Shown here piece after piece: positions 60,195 to 64,000 of a stretch of 64,000 nucleotides of DNA. Origin of the DNA: Pelodera strongyloides. Lineage: Eukaryota; Nematoda; Chromadorea; Rhabditida; Rhabditidae. Numbering within the stretch: the first letter of the stretch is position 1; each line of letters opens with the position of its first letter. Position numbers and translations under genes: made by a program. The stretch is taken from contig JAANDG010000135.1 in the NCBI GenBank assembly GCA_036852015.1, forward strand, positions 1-64,000. Reading direction: 5' to 3'. A model generated the notes under the pieces. It was not told where the DNA came from and did not search any database. It saw only the letters and a program-made list of their open reading frames with translations.

Positions 60195-63100
60195 TCAATC
60201 ACTCTTCGACTTGGGACTCCCCCCGGCAGAGGAATGCTCATCGGATTTGGGATCATCTCCATTACGTTTCTTTTCTTCTTCCTCTTCTTTCTTCCTGTAA
60301 CGATGGATATTAGACATTAGAGTTTGGAATATTAGGGGAATGATAATAATATGGCCACAGTCTGGCTTACTGCTTAAAACATCTGAAACATCCAAGAACA
60401 TCTCTGACATCCACAAACATCCCTAGACATCTAAGACACCCAGCACGTCCCAAAAACAACCGTGACATCTGACCATGTTCCAATGTGTGGATGATGATCA
60501 TTCTGGTTATTTTTATTTGTTTTGGTTCGTGAAGCGGTTATTGCCTACTTTTCGTAACGGTCTGGTACGTGTTCAACCATTCCTGCCCAGGGCAGATGTG
60601 ATTACACTGTCATTTAATTAGTAAACTGAGAAAGTGCACAGAAACCAACACTGCAAAATGAAGTCTAGTTGGCTCAGAAGTGGCCGTCAACTAAGAAGTG
60701 GACCAGTGAGACTTGGCTATAAATGCGCGAACGCGAACATATGCGCTGAGAGTGCGCGAACATATGTAAAAGGGAGGATTTGGCACACTTGTGGCACGCA
60801 ACTGGCGCTCCCGGGGCCCACAAGCTGGGCAAGTTACGGGACAGGGTACGGGTCGATCATGGCAAACAGAATTCTCTCTCTATTGATAAAAAAAAGTCCC
60901 TCACTTATTCTCTTCTGATAATTTCTTGTAATCGAACGACGGTTTACTGCGGAAGAGAAATGGAATGTATGAATTGATCTGGAATACATTTCTCGTTATT
61001 GTTTCAATATTCCGAAACACGCTGGTCATATACACGATCACGAGGTATATAATAAGTGACCAAACTCCATAGCTACTAGATATTATTATTAGATTTAATT
61101 CACAAACCTTTTCCTTGACGGAAGGGAAACAGTCCGGATTCCAGGCTATTTCCTTCGCATTTATTGTCGCTTGCTAAATTTGAGGGATTTGTGAAACTTT
61201 TCGAACTTCTTCTATTTCTCATTATATTAAGTGACACGACAAAATAGGAGAAGTGCTTGGTCGCCGCAAATTATTGCAGTGTTACAGTATTGTCCTATAA
61301 CCTATAACAAGCTGGAGAATAATTTTCTCACCTTAAATAAAGGCACTGAACTGGCCACAATTGCTGCCAACCCTTGGCATGCTGTCGACTTTTTCTGCAC
61401 GGCGCCCACAACTAAATAAAGTTGATTAATTTTGCTTAACTCTTAATTTCTGATGTCAGGTGCGCAGGCACCTTCTTATTTACCCAAAACACAGTTATTG
61501 ATCGAAAAAGAAGCGAAGTGAATATTGATTAGAAAACCTGTGAGTTTCTGTGGTGTCGGTGGTGGGTACAGGCAGAGTAATCGAAGAATCTCGAGAAATA
61601 TGAAGTTGATGCCGTTCTGCAAAAGAACTACATTTGGACAGAAACAGGCCATAACATAAATCTTAAAAAATAGCAAAATTTGCTCGCACACAACTGGCGC
61701 ATGTGTGGCTCGCTAAATTCGTTCGCACACGACTGGCGCAGAGGTGGCGCACTTGTGGCGCGCCTCAGTGAAGTGATACACCACAATGGAAGTGTCGCAA
61801 AGAGAATGAAGCTTACCATTTCCTTTGCGGAACATTCAAATGCTTTGGCAGCTCCCACTTTTTGTGCGACATCTTCGCTACCGGGCACCAACTGTGAGGA
61901 AAAATATTACTTGGATAAGTAGTAAGATGCAGGTTGGGAACAGGGCATAAAACTTGTCGTGAAAAGCTCAAAACCACCATCCAAATATATGTAGTGTTTC
62001 CGAAACTTGTCGCTCTTTATGATACGTTCCTGATTTTCACCATACCTAATATTCTAATCCTCAACGAGTTTATGCCATGTTTGGGAATGTTGTCAAATCA
62101 TTGCTACAAGCTCTCTACACATGCTCAAATATGTTTTGGTATACAACACAAATGGCGATGCTACTCACTCGACCGTATAACATTGAACCCCCGCGTTAAA
62201 TTTTAATAAAATTATCATTTTAAGATTATTAAACAGTTTATGATACCATGCTATCCATCCGTTCGTATGCTTGATCAACCTTGGTTTTCACAACTACAAT
62301 CTTGGCCTTTGGCACGTATTGTTTGCACTTCGGAACGTACTGAAGTTACAGTAAATTGAAAGATGGGGAGGTAGTGCGTAAGTTTTACACTGGCTTGTTT
62401 CGGATACATTGATGAACTTATTTTAATGTCTTATTCTTAACTTATAACGAACATCTTCATAGGTTCGCGCTGCTTACGTACGCTCAAGATGTAAATTTTC
62501 ACGGATATCTCATGGAAAATAAATAGGTGGTGAAAAGTAGAGGTTCATATGGGTCAAGTAGTCCACGTAGAAACAGAAAGTGCTGAGCAATTAAAGTGTT
62601 TTAATAAGTAAGGACATAATTAACAAATGTAAACTTTAACAAACCCAGATTCCCATACCGTTTCTGTGAGTGTGTCCAATGTACAATCATCATAACAGAT
62701 GATAACCGCGTCTGTATTTTCAATCTCTTCTGTGCGAGACTCCCAATCATCGTGGATTTCGATCAACTAAAATAATAGAAAGATTAATCTAGCATCAGAC
62801 TAGGATCACGTCATCACAGGGAATAAATTAGGCCCGCAGCTCCAAATTTTGGCAGGTGATTTAGACTAATTTGCATATAATGCTTTACGGATCGGGAGGT
62901 GATTTAGACTAATTTGCATATATAATGCTTTACGGATCGGGAGGTGCTTTAGACTAATCGTCCGCATATGGCGGGGTGTTGTATGCTATGCATCAAACTA
63001 GGATCACATGGACCAAGGTAAAGCAAGACTTATCATTATTGGTATAAAAAGGCACAATCGGACGCTGAGGCAATAATTATAATTTATGCAAACACAACTG

Positions 63101-63839
63101 TATAAGCGTTTACCGTAAACAAATATCTGGTTCCATCCACGTAATGCATCTTGGTTACCGTATCATCTTCAACCGGCGTATCATTAAATGCTTCATGTTT
63201 GAATGATTGCATTAATGAGGTTTTTCCCACTCCTAAAGTATACAGTAGGTTTATGAGAAAAGTGTATGCGTGGTAGATACTGTAGATACCATCATGATTA
63301 ATGCAGTCGACAACATCTGAGTTATGGGCATTTCAAATACTGAACAACTATTGCTAGTTTCTTCTGAAAAACAAAAATGTTCACATCCAAATCTGTGAAA
63401 CGCAAATGATATTTATTGAAGTGTATGTCCAAGTTACACACTTCAAAATACTTTAAAACTATTTTTATACTTTGATGCTATGCTATAGAGATCTCAAGAG
63501 TGCATAGACACAGACACCACACTAAAAACTATCACTGAATCGCTGTTTGCTTGCAATGCAAAATGAGCTTATCATGGCCAGACAACTGTTTTCTAATATT
63601 GAGAGTGGTTTTTGATTTTGATACTCTCTGTCGCAGGTCTAGCATTGTCTATAAACCTTTCCATCTGGTGTAAATTAAGGATGTGTATTTATTATAAAAA
63701 AGTTTGCCAGCCCCTTTCCCCCCAATTAGGACGTTAAACTTTAATAATAAAATTGTTTTAAATATAAAATAAACTAACCTTTATCCCCAATAATCACAAT
63801 TTTCGCCCTCGTAATTTCCAATTTTGCCGTGTGGATCAT
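60195..63839 (-). CDS. Divergent Rho-like small GTPase with degenerate G3 motif
   Basis: Six exons join in phase: 63779-63839, 63114-63232, 62659-62766, 62247-62339, 61817-61891, 61538-61616 (about 178 aa). Motifs: P-loop GDKGVGKT (residues 18-25), G4 as TKVD (115-118, Rho-style), G5 as CSAK (147-150), and a Rho-like LRLLCLYPPP end of the G domain. The G3/switch II DTAGQ is replaced by IHDDWES (64-70), so the Gly and Gln needed for hydrolysis are absent. The C-terminus is unresolved: a possible exon at about 61113-61178 and one from about 60297 down to 60195. One frame of the last exon gives a Lys/Glu tail ending SPKSKSD, another a polybasic RKKRKKKR tail. No CAAX prenylation box is seen in either. 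Subfamily not assigned. Confidence 0.75.
62854..62958. repeat. 43-bp tandem repeat, about 2.4 copies, intronic
   Basis: A unit starting aggtgatttagactaatttg and ending atgctttacggatcggg occurs at 62854 and 62897, with a partial third copy at 62942, inside an intron of the small GTPase gene. Confidence 0.85.
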
Positions 63840-64000
63840 TTTCTTTTATTTAAATAGAGAAGGGAGAAAAAGAAAGAGGAAAATCGATAGAAATTGAAGG
63901 ATTTTTATAATAGGCTTCGTTCATTCTAATACTAATTCTTCCCATGCAAATGATCTGGAAATACGATTTTGAGGACGAAGATACGTTTTATAAGAGATTA

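Overview
The window is nuclear DNA from an invertebrate animal. The genes are split into many short exons (about 60-190 bp) with GT-AG and occasional GC-AG introns, there is a nuclear-type tRNA-Met(CAT), and three genes align well with animal proteins: TELO2, AKAP17A and the Egghead/BRE-3 glycolipid mannosyltransferase. Egghead plus a tyrosine-recombinase retrotransposon argues against a vertebrate. Sequence alone does not fix the phylum; an early-branching or marine invertebrate is possible but unproven.

Layout. 1-3988: right part of a DIRS/Ngaro/PAT-type retrotransposon (Gag zinc knuckle, RT, RNase H, tyrosine recombinase) with a perfect 175-bp repeat used once internally and once at the right end. 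4872-15467 (+): a gene of about 34 small exons encoding a roughly 1,200-aa Ser/Thr-Pro-rich protein I do not recognise. 16.2-18.1 kb: a 51-bp minisatellite inside a second repeat family, lying where that gene and TELO2 converge. 18318-25542 (-): TELO2, 21 exons, about 818 aa, with tRNA-Met and several transposons in its introns. 25.5-26.7 kb: head-to-head intergenic region with a GC-rich repeat block, then a tentative small + gene to 27.8 kb. 28554-33915 (-): AKAP17A-like gene, 13 exons, 484 aa, with a partial copy of its last exon just downstream. 36530-42983 (-): Egghead, 13 exons, 459 aa, with a possible phase-compatible alternative first exon. 43-60 kb: a gene-poor stretch of microsatellites, foldback elements, a 2.1-kb 21-bp minisatellite and an 8-bp alternating purine-pyrimidine array. 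60.2-63.8 kb (-): a divergent Rho-like small GTPase with a degenerate switch II.

The genes are unrelated housekeeping or cell-biological loci, not an operon or cluster. The more unusual content is the retrotransposon architecture, several hairpin MITE families (one supplies the pyrimidine tract of a TELO2 splice acceptor), the minisatellite locus bounded by 22-bp direct repeats, the alternative Egghead first exon and the atypical GTPase. All exon structures were read by eye from splice sites, reading phase and remembered homologues; no search was run.
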